Part shown: positions 33,565 through 45,099 of the stretch, in pieces
How positions within the stretch are numbered: the stretch's first letter is position 1
Layout: every line of letters starts with the position of its first letter
Assembly: GCA_034336665.1 (NCBI GenBank)
Contig: JAPFBE010000032.1
Coordinates: 124,001-188,000 of the forward strand
Length of the DNA: 64,000 bases
Source: Luscinia megarhynchos
Lineage: Eukaryota; Chordata; Aves; Passeriformes; Turdidae
Direction of reading: 5' to 3'
The notes under the pieces: model-generated
The model's database searches: none
Seen by the model: the letters and a program-made list of their open reading frames with translations, nothing else
Told to the model about the DNA's origin: nothing
Translations under genes and position numbers: made by a program

Positions 33565-34896
33565 TGTCGTGGTTTGACACTGGCCAAATAGCAGGTACCC
33601 ACAAAAGTCGTTTAATGAAGGGCTCACGAATTCAGGTAAGGATTGGAAGAAAACACTCTAAGGGCAAAATAGGTTCAAATTTAAAGGTATAAAGTAAATT
33701 TATTATTAACAGAGTCAGAGAAGAATAATGAAAAGTAAAATAAACCTTTAAAACACCTTTTTTTCCTCCCAGCCCTCCATCTTTTCTTCTGACAGCACAG
33801 TGGGACAGGGCCTGTGGGTTTTGGTCAGTTCATCACTCAAGATCTTTTCCTGTCTATTCAGGGAGAGCAGTATTTTTTGCTGCTATGCCATGGGGTCCCT
33901 CCCATGGACAAACAGTAGTCTCAAAACTGTTGTGGCATGGGTCACTTGTTCACAGGGTATAGTCTTTTAAGGCTAGGATGCTCTATTTTTGGAAGCAAGG
34001 GCTTTTTCTCTCTATCAGTGGAAGCAGTGGCCCTCTGTCTCTCTTCGGGTCTCCTACTAGATTGCAGCTTTCTCTGGCATCCACTAGCTCCAGCGGGAGC
34101 TTTTCTCACGGGTTGCAAGTGAATCTTTGCACCTCTAGTGGACTTCATGCATTACAAGTGGACAGTTTATTTCACCAGAGTCCTCACCATGGCTTGCAGA
34201 GGAATCTCGGCTCTGACACCTGAAGCACCTACTCCCCCTCCTTTTTTTTCCACTGACTTTTGCTGCAGCCATGTTTTCCCTCACATGTCCTCACTTCCTT
34301 CTCTTCCCTGACTAGAAGAAAAATTGCTGCTCATAGGTATCATTGCCAACAAGATTCTGGCAGGATCCCCCAGAGCCGAGTGGTGGATTTCGTCCAGATT
34401 CTACATTGGGGAGTCGTCCACCACATTTTCACTGCTGACCATGCGGTCCTGCCTCCACTGCCTGGGTAGTGGTGGCTGCCATGGCGCTGGCACTATTTTA
34501 TGCCTCTCTTCATGCCGCCACCACCTTCCATGCTCTTTTTGCCCACAGCATGGTTGGCTGGAGTGGCCAGGCAGGCAAGGCTCACTGTGAGCTGCCCCAA
34601 GATGGTAGCAACCGCATCGCGGGCATATTGCCACATGCCGAGCCAGGAGATGGTCCCCAGTGGCAATGCTCTGCCACCCCTGGAAAAAATGCCCATGTAC
34701 TGTTTTGATTTTCTTCTTAAATATGTCATCACAGAGGCGTTACCAACCTCTCTAATTGTGCCAGCAGCATGTCCATCTTCAGAGCCATCAGAGATTGACT
34801 CTGTCTGACATGGTGGAAACTTCTAGAAGCTTCTCACAGAAACTACCCCTGTGGCTCTCCCGGCTGCCAAAAATCAACCTGTCCAAAACCGACACA
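33565..34896 (+). mobile_element. Long LTR of recurrent family D, copy C (complete)
   Basis: It starts TGTCGTGGTTTGACACTGG and ends CCGACACA, 1,332 bp. Flanks are ccagg (33560-33564) and ccaga (34897-34901), a 5-bp duplication with one mismatch. The ERVL-like RT frame is continuous across it, which supports the limits. This is the best-bounded copy of the family and defines its length. Confidence 0.75.
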
Positions 34897-34901
34897 CCAG
34901 A

Positions 34902-35385
34902 TAAAAGGAAATTTCTCTTTATCCTCCTCTTATAAGGGAACCATAAAAAACATATCTTTTTATATCTAGTACTGCCATCGATGGGTGTGAAGGTGCTTGT
35001 AGTGTAGCTGTTAAATTTGCAAAACTGAGTACTGCAGCTGCTAATGGATTTGTGTTGGCATTTCTATGCTGGTAGTCAACAATAAAACACCATTCCCTAG
35101 TCGGCTTTTTTACTGGCCACAGTGGAGAATTATATGGAGAGTGCACTCAGGGAAGTGACTTGCCATTTTTTCCAAATTTGCTATAGCCCCATAAACTCCT
35201 TTTTGTGCTGCAGCAGGAATTGGATATTGTGGTACATTAGTAATTTTTTAATTGGGGAGTGCAGGTGCTGAGCAGAGTAGATGCAGTGTTGTTGAGGTTT
35301 CGGGTTCAACCGGGGCAGAAACACCAATTTTGTTTAGTGGTTTTGGTTTGCCAATTTGAAATTTCCCTGCCAACACACCAATTTA
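34902..35385 (-). pseudogene. pol: ERVL-like RT N-terminal fragment
   Basis: Minus-strand frame 34919-35146 (75 residues) reads through the RT fingers: NSPLWPVKKP, a FIVDYQ block, and the first-Asp region AVLDIK. Upstream sequence to about 35,300 continues the fingers (YPIPAAAQKGVYG) in another frame. It is cut on the right by family D copy D. Confidence 0.7.
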
Positions 35386-36463
35386 TGTCATGGGTTAGCA
35401 TTGGCCAAATCGCCAGTGCACCCACTAGAATTATTTGCTCATTTCCTACTGTGAGATAGGATTAGGAAGAAGGCAAAACAAGCTCCAACTTTGAATGGTA
35501 CAAAGAAACTTTTTATTACTAGAAACTATAAGGAAAAATAATAAAAATCAGAATAAAACTTTCAGAACACTTCTCCCCCACAACTTCTTTTCTTTCGCGA
35601 CTGACAACATACAGAAAACCAATCGGTCAGTTTACCAGCTTTAAAAAAAAGTCTTTCACCAATTCACTTGGGAGAGGAGACTTCAGTCTTTGGAGATTTC
35701 TCCACAAGAAACAGTTTTCTCGTGACCTCGATGTCACAGTGATCATTCACCTGGGAAAATGGAAATCTGATCACTATGCAAAAATCCTTCCCACAACCAT
35801 TTTTTGAGGACCATATCAACTTATAGGGGCACACTTTAAGGGTTATAACAGTTCAAAAAGCTCTCTTCATCTTTGAAAACAGAGGTCTTTCTTTTTCTTC
35901 TTCCCTGGGGGGCATCAGCGATCTTCATCTCCTCTCTATTCAAACACAGGGGATCACAGCCATTTCAACATCTGCTTACTCCTAACACCAATGCCTCTGC
36001 TCATATCTACAGTTAAAACATTCACCCACCCCATAATCTCTGTGTGTTATAAGGAAACAAGAGTCTTTTCTCCATAGCTTAAAAAAAGAGAAATTTCAGT
36101 CCATTACTCTCTTCCTTCCCTCATCTGGGACCTGTCTTTTCCTTTTGTCTGACCTCGGTGTTTTCATGCTCTTGTTGTGCGTATCTTCGTCTTGGTCTTC
36201 TTCTTTCGGCTCAGAAGAGAGAACAAAGTGCCTGCAAGTCTCATTCTGGGCAGTGAAAGAGTTATTACCTTGCCCGGACAGCAGATGGTCATGTGATCTC
36301 TTCCAGGTGGCAGGCCGGAGCTATTTTACAATAAAGAGTCTTTCAAGGCTGCACTGGGCCTGGACTAGGATCATAAAGGCCCAGCCAGAAAGCGGTAGTG
36401 GGTTTTCTGGCTGCATGGCTGTGTTCTGGTGTTTGCTACATTCATCTCTGTCCATTTTTCTTA
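35386..36463 (+). mobile_element. Long LTR of recurrent family D, copy D (3' truncated)
   Basis: It starts TGTCATGGGTTAGCATTGG and matches copies B and C. It ends about 250 bp short of the full family length, directly against the truncated env of the minus-strand class II ERV, so a deletion probably removed both the LTR end and the ERV's 3' end. Confidence 0.65.
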
Positions 36464-36470
36464 GGTTTAA

Positions 36471-38260
36471 TCAGTCTCTCAGTTCGGCCATGGAGTCTCT
36501 AACTACTCCAGTGTGGTCCACATAAAAGCAACATTTCTCTTTTAAGGCAGCACGCAGGCCTCCTTGCTGCATGAACAAAAGGTCCAGTTCTCGCCTGTTT
36601 TGGCGGACAACCTCTGAGAGTGAGGAAAGGGATTTTTCTAGGGAAGAAATGGATTTCTCGATCCTCTGCAAGTCCTCGTCGACAGTCATCTGCACTTGGG
36701 CCAGTCCTTGATGTTGTGTTGTGAGGGCCGAGATGCCTGTGGCAGCACCGGTAGCTCCTAAACCGAGGAGCATTGCAATGGTGATGCCCGTTATCACTTC
36801 TCGCTTGTGGAGCCGGTCGGGTTCCTCGAACAAGCGGTACACTTCTTCTTCCCGGCGATACAGGACTCTGGGGACGATTAAAACTTGGACACAAAAGTCG
36901 GTAGAATGATCGAATTTGTCAAGGAGTACACATGGGCTCACCCACTGGAACTTCCCCCCTTTTAGTTTGACGAATTCCCGGCAGACGTTGCCCATCCGCT
37001 TTGCCAAGGTTGCATTGCCAAAGCATTTGCCTTGGCCTGTAACCTGGCTTAGGGTAATGCCTCTCCGTGGGGTGTCCCATCTGCATTGGCGTGGACTGTC
37101 TGACTTTGAAAAGATTAATGGGAGATTGAGGGCAACACCGTCGTAAAAAGGGGGTTATGCACCATAGCATAAGCAGCATGATTCTGTGAGGTTCGGGTTG
37201 GATTGGTTTAACGATAAAAAGGTAGCATTTAACATGCTTAAGAATGGATTGGAGAGGGTTGGTTTGGCTAAGAGATGGGATGGGGAAGAGGTAGATTTTA
37301 GCATCTGTGTTTTGTGGCTAGAGCTATGGTTAGCTGTGATCTCCTTCCTGGGTCTACTCTTTGCAAGAACCGGATTGGGTCCTACTGATTGGGATATTGG
37401 AGGTGGGAATCTGATAATTTGTATGTTCGCCCAGATGTGGCGAGAAAGATGAACAAACGCTGTCCACGCTTTGCCTGCGGCCCAGCCATCATGGGTTGGC
37501 TGCAGGATTGTCATTATATAGCCTGTGCAGGTGTGCTGTTTCCTGCCTTGCCGCAAGATCACGTACCCATCCATATCAAATTTTGCTTGGGAACAGCCGT
37601 GGGGAGTATACTTAATTTGCAGGAACTTATCAGGCTGTTGTGGTTTCCATCTATTGCTTGTCACAATAGTTTCACACCCCCAATATCCACAATATCCATA
37701 CCCTGGTAATTACAGTAAATTTGTCCTGGGTTGGAAGCAGGGCACCAATAGGTCTGAAATAATGTTGTCTCCTCAAATTTGGGGAACCTGCTATGTGAGG
37801 GAAAAATGTCTTTTAGCCTGAACTTGAAAGATGAGGTGTTGGCTGTAACAATTTCTTTGATGACCCTCTCACCTGAGAGATGGCATAGAACCCACCTGAA
37901 CGGCTGGTGAGGGTAATGCTTTGTGTCTGCCTGTCCTCCGCCTATTAACCCTAGAAACAAGATAACACAGAGATACTGTTGCTGCTTTGATTTTGATGGT
38001 GCAAGCTTCTCAGGTGATGCCGGGTTGCTCAGTGGTCTCTCTCTCTTTCCTGGTAGTGGGGCATAGGGGTTGCGGGGGCGTCCGATGATCCAGTCCTGCA
38101 AAGTCTCAGAATTCTCGTTAGCTCCACTCTGAAGATCTGGCTTGATAGATTTGAGTGGACACCATTTCATGTCCCCATCTTTTCTAACGGCCGCATACCC
38201 CAGCCCCGTGAGCACTAGTCTCCAATTTTGTTCCCACTCCCCTAGTTCATTTTTGATCAC
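36471..38260 (-). pseudogene. env: Gamma-type env of the class II ERV
   Basis: The frame 37661-38260 begins over the integrase C-terminus, then gives a hydrophobic signal-like segment (YLCVILFLGLIGG) and the start of the surface subunit. A frameshift near 37,661 leads into 37155-37664, ending in the CCLC motif (CxxC class). One in-frame stop (37,155-37,157) follows. The frame then stays open to 36,471 through the cleavage region, fusion-peptide-like hydrophobic stretch, heptads and the CX6CC region. There the first Cys is replaced by Arg (GGLRAALKEKCC). The membrane anchor is missing because the gene is truncated. Confidence 0.8.
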
Positions 38261-39218
38261 AACCCGTGGGCCATTCTCTAGTGCTCGAGTGGCCCAGTGT
38301 CTCTGGGCAGGACTGTTTGTTTAATTCCCCCGTAGGGAATTGATTTATCGCTAGCAGCGCGGTTGCTACTATGGGCTCCTGGTCACTCGGGGGAATGGTA
38401 TTGGTGAAGCCTTCTGTCTTTGCTAGTACTTCCAGTTTAGTTTTCAGAGTCTTATTTGCTCTTTCAACGATGGCTTGTCCGGTGCTGTTGTATGGGATGC
38501 CATGTACCAAGGCGATGTTCCATTTTGAGACGAATGCTTGGACCATCTTTGAGACGAAGTTTGTGCCGTTGTCTGTCTTCATTTGTTTTGGAACTCCAAG
38601 CCATGCCATGGCTGTCAGCCAATGTTGGATGGTCGCTTTGGAATCGGTCTTGGGATGCTGTGTGGCCACAATCATACCGCTGTATGTATCCACGGTAACT
38701 GCGAGCCATGCTCGGGGTCTTAACAGCTGGCATTGTGTAAAGTCTGTCTGCCATATTTCTGAGGCTTTGAGGCCCCTGGGGTTGATGCCGCTTGACCACA
38801 GTTCTGATTTCTGACAGTGAGGGCACGTGGCGAAGACGTGCTTTGCATCCGGGGTAGAAATTCCACACTTATTTGCAAGTGTTTTTGCTCCAATGTGAAG
38901 GGATTCATGCAACTGACTGGCTTCTTTCAGGGTCCATACGCCTTTTGAGGCAGCATCAGCCTTGTCATTGCCAATCTGGTAGAATCCTTTGATTGGTTCG
39001 TGGCTGTTGACGTGGATGACTGATATGGTGCCTTTCCGTGAATAGAGTGCTTCTTCTAGCATAGTTACCACCGTGGACACTGACACACCTGGTCCGGACA
39101 TGGCTAGGCAGAGCTTGGCCACAAATATGGAGTCAATCACAATATTAAGGTGTTCTTCTGGGAACAGTCTGCACCCTAGCACTACGGCAGCTGCTTCAAG
39201 TTGTTGGACTGAAAGCAT
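38247..39218 (-). pseudogene. pol: RNase H C-terminal half and integrase, open frame of 323 codons
   Basis: This is the longest well-preserved pol frame of the element. Residues 1-95 are the second part of RNase H with its Glu (about 8), Asp (29) and last Asp (88). Integrase follows with zinc ligands H104, H108, C132, C135 and catalytic D159, D216 and E252. The C-terminal domain continues in the overlapping env frame, as if pol ended beyond a frameshift near 38,250. The catalytic residues are intact, but the domain is incomplete within this frame. Confidence 0.85.
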
Positions 39219-40665
39219 GGGGTCGGTTGTCTTGACGCATTACCATTGTTCTCCTGACTGCCATACTGCCGCTGCGGTGGAGGTCAGCGACAATGTGTCC
39301 GTGAAGATGGTTGGTCCTGCCTGCGGTCGGTCGATTATCTTTGGTGGGCGGTCGATGTCGACGACCGTGAGCAGCTGAGTCCAAGGGGGTTTTGCCATGT
39401 AGCGAATCTCTCCTCCAAAGCCTGCAAGGGCCATGGCTAGGTATTCGGATATTGTTGTTGACTGCACGGAGAGCTGTTTGCGGAAGGGCAAGTATATCTT
39501 GGCAGGTTCGATGCCCAGATGTCTTAGGGCGAGTTTCCTGCCTTTCATGATGAGGCTGCTGAGGCACTCGACTCCGGGGGAAAAGGCATGTGACGGTTTC
39601 CCCAAGACCACCCATTGTATAGGTTGGGCTTTGTCGGGGGGTCCTTGGGCTAGGGCTCCCACTCCCCCCTTTTTTTAAAGTGGACATACAGATCGACTGG
39701 TGTACTTGAGTCCCATCTGGTGAGCTTGCTTACTGACATCTGGTGTTCGATAAAGTTGAGCGAGCTTATCGCTTCTGGTGTCAGGATTTTCTGCTCCCAT
39801 GGGTTCTTTCCTTTCAAGAGGTCGTTTAGAGGGTCCATGACCTCGGGAGAAATCAGGATGATGTTGTGGAGCCACTGTAAGGACCCTACCAGCTGCTGCA
39901 CGTCATGGAGCATCTTGATATCTCGGCAGATTTTCATCTGGGGAGGGGTTACGTAGGAGCTTGTGATTCCCACTCCTAGGAAGGTCACGCATGGTCCCTT
40001 TTTAATTTTTGCACTCGCTATTTCGAAGCCATTTGTCTTTAAGGTCTTGGAGATGGTTGATACCAGTTGGTCTACTTGGCTTGTTGATGGTGCGGCAATC
40101 AGGATGTCGTCCATGTACTGCATGATGGTCACAGTCGGATTGCTCTGCCGGACTGGTGCTAGCGCTCGGTCTACTGTGATCTGGCAGATGGTAGGGGAGT
40201 TGATCATTCCTTGAGGTAACATTTTCAAATGAAAGCGTGGGATTGGGCTGCTGGCTGATTGGAAAGACGATGGAAAAGGCAAATCGCCTCCTTGTCGTCT
40301 TTGTGCAGGGAATAGAAAAGAAGCAGTCTTTGATGTCGCAGCACTGCTCGGGTTTGTCCTCTCGATATCATCGAAGTTCATGGGCAGCGAAGTTTGTACC
40401 GGGCCCATCGGCTGGATTCTCTTGTTCACTTCCCACAGGTTGTGAAGGAGACAAAAGCCTTCACTGGACCGTTTAGGTATTATGAAGATTGGGGGTGTTC
40501 CATGGGCTCGTGGAGGGTTCTATCTGATTCTTGTGTAACTCACGGCAAACTAGCTCAAGGAGAGCAATCATTCGAGGCTTGGACAAGGGCCACTGCTTGA
40601 TCCACACCGAATTGACTGATTTCCAAGTTAGTTTGATGGGCAATGGCCGGTATGAAACAGTGGGC
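39196..40665 (-). pseudogene. pol: Reverse transcriptase and RNase H start
   Basis: RT fingers lie at about 40,665-40,430 in broken frames (HKNQIEPSTSPWNTP). The frame 39650-40429 (259 residues) carries LPQGM (71-75), the intact YMDD box (105-108), and the thumb and connection. RNase H begins in frames 39240-39662 and 39196-39687. At least three frameshifts split the gene. Confidence 0.8.
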
Positions 40666-40666
40666 C

Positions 40667-41308
40667 TTAGAATAAAGTTGTCACCCTAACATCTAGCAGG
40701 GCTAGGGCATCTCTTCCCAACAAGGGTGGGCAATCCGACATAATGTATGTCATAAGGGTGATAGTCCTTCCTGGTCCTCTCTCGGTGCAGAGTGTTATTG
40801 CTATCGGTTGAATGCTTTTGCGGGCTTGGGACAGCCCTCCAACTCCGCCCACCATGGGGGCTTCTTCTAGCTTCCATGATAGAGGCCAGTGTATGTCTGG
40901 GATGACGATGACGTCTGATCCTGTGTCCACCCAAAAGGGAAGGCAGATGGCTGAATCATCGGAGCTGTTGTGGAGACGACACACTGCCCACACGATCAGT
41001 GGGTGCTTACCCACCTTCACAGCAACGGCCATCCATGGGTCTCGTTCCCATGCTTTCATGGCCAAAGCCACCCAGGCGCCTTTTCCCCAGGGAGCTGTTC
41101 TTGGTATTCCTGAGGTGCAGATAGGTTTGATTGAGCTATTGGTTGGGCGACTAAGTTGGTCATTTCTTGAGGGGGTAATGGGCGTGAAAGCCCCGTGCCC
41201 CATTAAGGGTTGCTGTAGCTGGGCCGCTTCATGTTCCAGGAGGGAGGGGGCTGGGTGTAGCCCGGCTGCCCCCTCCCCTTCCCGTTTCCCTGAAGCTTGG
41301 ATCTGCAT
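40667..41308 (-). pseudogene. pro: Protease, open frame of 213 codons
   Basis: The frame overlaps the 3' end of gag, as a frameshift-expressed pro should. The active-site DTG is at residues 128-130 (FWVDTGSDVIVI), and the conserved GRD-type C-terminal motif (LLGRDAL) is near residue 200. No dUTPase is present, unlike the 25-32 kb provirus. The frame runs open to RT and is one of the better-preserved parts. Confidence 0.8.
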
Positions 41309-42050
41309 TCCTTAGCTAAATGCCCCTTCTTTCCACATGCCCAGCATGGTCCCCTAAGTTTCCCCTGGCTTGGTGGAGCAGCTGCTGGTGGGCGTCCTGA
41401 CTGGGGGCAGTTTACTGCCACGTGGCCTGCCTGGCCACACTTGAAGCATGCCATCACACTGGTTATTGCAGTGCGAACTGCTGCTTGGATGGGAGCTACG
41501 TGTTCTTCCTTTGCAACATGTCTGATCATGGCTGCGATATTGGACCCAGGTGGCAGTGATCTTAAAATGTCCTTGGTGGCTGAGTTGCATTGCTGGTGTA
41601 GGCAGTCTGCTAGCACTGGACCCTTCGCCTCTGGAGGTAATGCAGAGGAATCTAATGCTGCCTGAAGGCGGTCCACAAACTGAGTGAAGCTCTCACTCTG
41701 CTTTATAGTGGACCATGGCAATGGTCTGGCTATTACTTTAGAAGCAGCACAGATGGCTTCTCGGGCAGCATGGGTTGTTGTCATGACCTCATGGGCCCGC
41801 AGGCCCTCTGCCTGTGCTTGTGGGGTGATCATGGTTGGGTCTGTGCCCATTAGCCTCTGTATGCTGGAGCCATGCAGTGGATGGTCTGCCCCCGTTACTA
41901 CGGCTAGCTGCTTTACACAATTGTCCTCCCATTCTTGTTTTAAAACAATCATCCCTGCCCCCATCGAAAATCAGCCTGCAAGTCTGTTTGATATCAAAGG
42001 GAAGCATATCATCGCCCTCCAAAAAACGCTATCAATAAGTGTGGAAACCA
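41203..42050 (-). pseudogene. gag: Capsid C-terminal half and nucleocapsid, open frame of 253 codons
   Basis: The frame 41203-41964 encodes the later part of capsid, with the major homology region at about residues 88-105 (KQSESFTQFVDRL). Nucleocapsid has two CCHC zinc knuckles at residues 173-186 and 207-220, and a Pro-rich tail follows. Two knuckles are typical of class II retroviruses. Upstream capsid sequence continues in another frame (PFDIKQTCRLIFD), so one frameshift lies near 41,965. Confidence 0.85.
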
Positions 42051-42051
42051 G

Positions 42052-43381
42052 GGCAGAATTAATCCCCTGTCCGTAACCGCTTTAACAATTGCCTGCACGT
42101 CTTTCTCGGATTTACCGGCGAGTAGGTTCTTTGATTTCCACCTGCCCCCCCACTCGAACCAGGAACACCAGTGTGGCTGACGGAGCCCACTCCACGCAAG
42201 CTATTTTTATTTTCTGCCCGTCTGTAAAGGGGTTCGGTTTTTCTCTGATATCCCCTTAACCCAGGCAGAAGCATTGCAGCTAGTGATCTTATATGCCGCT
42301 GCTCCCTTTTATTAAAGCCCGAGTTGGTGTCGTTAATCGTCCTCTGACCACCTTTCCAGGCAGCCCCGTCCCACCTCAGAGCCAGAGTCTGAGCCGGAAG
42401 TCGACTGACTGGATGTTTCCGGCTACTGAGCCTTTTGCTAGGGCTCCGACCCCGCCCCTTCTTCCGGGGGGTCGGGTCGTTCCCTCCCTGGGCTCCCCCG
42501 CCTCCTGCTGGGGGAGGTTCTTGCCTTATAAGGACCTGATTCAAAAATGAGCTCTTTGATTGGTCTTAAGCTCCTTCCTGGGGCCACCCTCCTCCCTGCT
42601 TGCAGCGCTTGCTGCCGTTCAGAGACCTTCTGCATTTCCGCCCCCCCGCGTCATTGCTCCACCCCCATCACGCTCTGGCGCCATTTTCCAAGGCATATGG
42701 CGGGGATGCCTTTTTATCAACCACTTCAAGCTCTGATATTATAGCAGCATTCCGCACCTCCTCTGCTAGCCCCCTGCCGATGGTGGTGAGTCCAGACTCG
42801 GGGGTCGCTGAGGAGGTTCTGGGGTCCACGTGTCTCGCGCCGTCGACCGGTTCAAACTTCTCCATGGTTTGCGTGGCTGCCGCAATCCCCAGCTACGCGG
42901 GGCGTAGCTAATAAACAAGTTTGCACGGCTTTCCAGGTCTCCTGCTCCAGCCGAGCCTTTTGAAGAGCCTGGATAACTCTGCCCCACGATTTGAGTGTTT
43001 TCCCTGAGCCTGAAGACGTGGTTTCCTCAGCCAGAGCCCTCGTGCATTTATCCCATATCTCCGGATGGAGAATTTCTACCGGGCTTTCTATAGCCCCTAT
43101 CTTTAACAGTCTCAGCACCGCGAGAATAAAATCCTTAAGCTTACAATGAATACACCACTGCCAGCGTGGATCTCACGACCTTCGCGAATAGCGTCCATGC
43201 TCTTTTCTGGTCCCAGGACGTCTCCCCATGCTGCACTAAGCCAGCTGTGCAGCAGCTGGTTCCCTTGTCCAGGCGATCCCCGAATCCCAGGTGGTCTCCC
43301 GGGTTTTGACATCACTTGTTGCGTGGTGACCTGGTTCAAGCCAGGCACGGGCGGCCCTAACCCCAGGCCACTCGGGTCCAT
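42052..43381 (-). pseudogene. gag: Matrix and spacer region of gag
   Basis: Frames 43112-43381, 42852-43118 and 42059-42635 encode a matrix-like segment, rich in helices and basic residues (KSWGRVIQALQKARLEQETWK), and Pro/Arg-rich spacer sequence. The frame with ATG at 43,381 begins immediately after the LTR, which leaves almost no leader, so part of the 5' leader may be deleted. The assignment to matrix is by position and character. Confidence 0.6.
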
Positions 43382-43382
43382 A

Positions 43383-43599
43383 TGTTCCTGGACACCAACG
43401 TGGTAGACAGCAAATGGCTTTTATTGAGGGGTCACAAGGGTTTTTATGGCTTGGGCAGTCTGTGTCATTTCCTTTTCCCTCACGTCCGCCTGGGTGCGGT
43501 CAGGTCGTGAGCAAGGGTCTGACTGTGAGGAAGGGAAGGGGTCCTGCCTGACCGTACAGCCCGATATCTTCCTGCGACGCATATCCCCATCTCTCCACA
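43383..43599 (-). repeat. 5' LTR of the class II ERV
   Basis: On the minus strand it starts TGTGGAGAGATGGGG and ends near GGAACA, only about 217 bp. A TATA-like box (ataaaaa, complement of 43441-43447) and poly(A) signal (complement of 43420-43425) are present. No clear primer-binding site follows the assumed end, so the 3' limit is uncertain. Confidence 0.65.
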
Positions 43600-43666
43600 A
43601 AGGTCTCTATTTCAAATGAAAACTTCTGCCTTTATCAGCAGACACCTGTCCTTCAAAACCAGGACA
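43600..43666 (-). mobile_element. Family T LTR terminal fragment
   Basis: The minus strand starts TGTCCTGGTTTTGAAGGACAGG and matches the first ~65 bp of the copy at 51,401. It is cut by the adjacent class II LTR. Confidence 0.75.
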
Positions 43667-43689
43667 CTTATTCACCACAAGAAACAGAG

Positions 43690-44801
43690 GAGAAGGAAAT
43701 TTCTCATATCAAACAAATCTATCCTCAGAAGGAACTAACTTTGATGAAAAAATTGTGGAGAATATTGTTGCCCTAGATTAAGACCTGTGATTGAAACACA
43801 ATACGACTATCTCGATCATGAGGATTCTCGCCCCACAAATAACCACTACAGAAATCCTGTACACTGCTACTGAATTATCAGAACAAGCAGCTAGTGGGTA
43901 CTGGGAACATTGGGCTTTTAACAACACAAGTCAAATGCAACTTATGGTCCCCAACACTGTGCGCAGTTTATTGGGCAGCAGGTCTTAACCCCTTAAAAGG
44001 GGGAGACCTTGTAACTTTAGTTGGTACCCCGATAAACTCCTAGAAAACATTCACAAAGCTGCCTGCTTGTAAATTATACATTAAATAAAATTCACTGCTG
44101 GCCATAAATCACCTATGCAATTATCTGTAAATGTAAAACAATACCCTCTTCCTTCTGGTGCCAAAGAAGGGATCAAGCCAGTTATGCAGGACTTGCGAAA
44201 CTTCCCTGTATGGCCAATCCAAAAACCCAAACCTGACAATGTGGCTGTTTATCAATATATTGATGATACCCTTGTGGGAGGAGATGAAATAGAAGTAGCG
44301 GGGAATATCCAACAAAACATAATCTCCCATTTGGAAAGCCTTAACCTGCAAATTGCCTCAGAGGAATTTCAAAAACCTTCTCAGGAAGTGAAGTTTTTGA
44401 AGACAGACACTACTGGGACTGCCCCCCCTGACGGGGTGGCCCAGAAATCCTCAGTTAGAGAGTGGTATGCCCCGATCGAGCAGTATTGTAACATCTTCTC
44501 AGTAACAGAAGGAACTGTAAAAAATCTGGCAATAAAAGAAACTGAGAGCTTGGGCAGCAGCAACGACAAACCTACCTCAGTAATTAAAGTAGCCTCTGCT
44601 TTCTCCCCCAAAAAATCTTCGTTCACTAAATCTTCGTTTATTAATGCTTTTGCTGAACTAATTGTTGCTGGGGGACGGGGTGGCTCTTGGGTTGGGGACC
44701 TGATGGTTGTCTGGAGTGTTTTCCACCTTGAAGTGCAGAGTCCCTCCTTTGTTTGCAACCACACTGACTCTTATCCTGTGTTTAAAGGACGTACAGAGTG
44801 A
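43690..44801 (+). pseudogene. pol: ERV reverse transcriptase remnant with YIDD
   Basis: The frame 44115-44801 (228 residues) joins an RT fingers-like PVWPIQKP (31-38) almost directly to a catalytic box YIDD (48-51), so the palm in between appears deleted. RT-like sequence continues to about residue 110, after which similarity fades. The upstream part (43,690-44,110) is unrecognised. Affiliation is unclear. Confidence 0.55.
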
Positions 44802-45099
44802 CTTCCTTTTTGGCAGCAAAATGATTGGGAAGTTAACAGAATTCCAGTCCGCGTTACATGCTGAATAGTTCCATCATTTTAACCTCCTGCCCCTTTGTGG
44901 CAGATTCTGTTGTGTTTGCTTTTCACAGAAGAATGCTGTGGGATATGAAGATTAATTGCTGAATCCTTCATCGAACCTGTATACAGTTATGCCACAAGAC
45001 CTTATAGGTGTGTTTTATTTTGTGATATTTAAAATCAGAATTGTTGGTTAAAATGGAACTGTTGTACAATTTTCCCATAAAATCATGTGTGGTAAAAAC

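Larger units (their letters stand above)
21404..35385 (-). mobile_element. Old ERVL-like (class III) element, pol split by six insertions
   Basis: Minus-strand pol fragments occur in correct order from right to left: RT (35.3-32.65 kb), RNase H (32.65-24.83 kb), integrase zinc domain, core and C-terminal domain (24.83-21.70 kb), then LTR-like sequence to about 21.41 kb. Between fragments lie LTRs at 33,565-34,896, 32,898-33,327, 23,239-24,622, 22,728-23,041 and 21,848-22,222 and a complete provirus at 25,018-32,415. Four of the six are bounded by good duplications and one by a weaker 4-of-5 match. Coding continuity across the gaps supports one ancestral pol. No Env was seen. The class III call rests on the RT and integrase style and is tentative. 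Confidence 0.7.
36471..43599 (-). mobile_element. Class II ERV with gamma-type env, 3' truncated
   Basis: The minus-strand order is 5' LTR (43,599-43,383), gag, pro, pol, env. Gag and pol are of alpha/betaretrovirus type (two zinc knuckles, YMDD), whereas Env is of the gamma (D) type. Several long open frames survive, so decay is moderate. The 3' LTR and the end of Env are missing. The element lies between family D copy D and a family T fragment. Confidence 0.85.

Noticed and set aside
36721..42550. Many plus-strand open frames across the class II ERV
   Set aside because: They are shadows of the minus-strand gag, pro, pol and env frames, which carry catalytic motifs.
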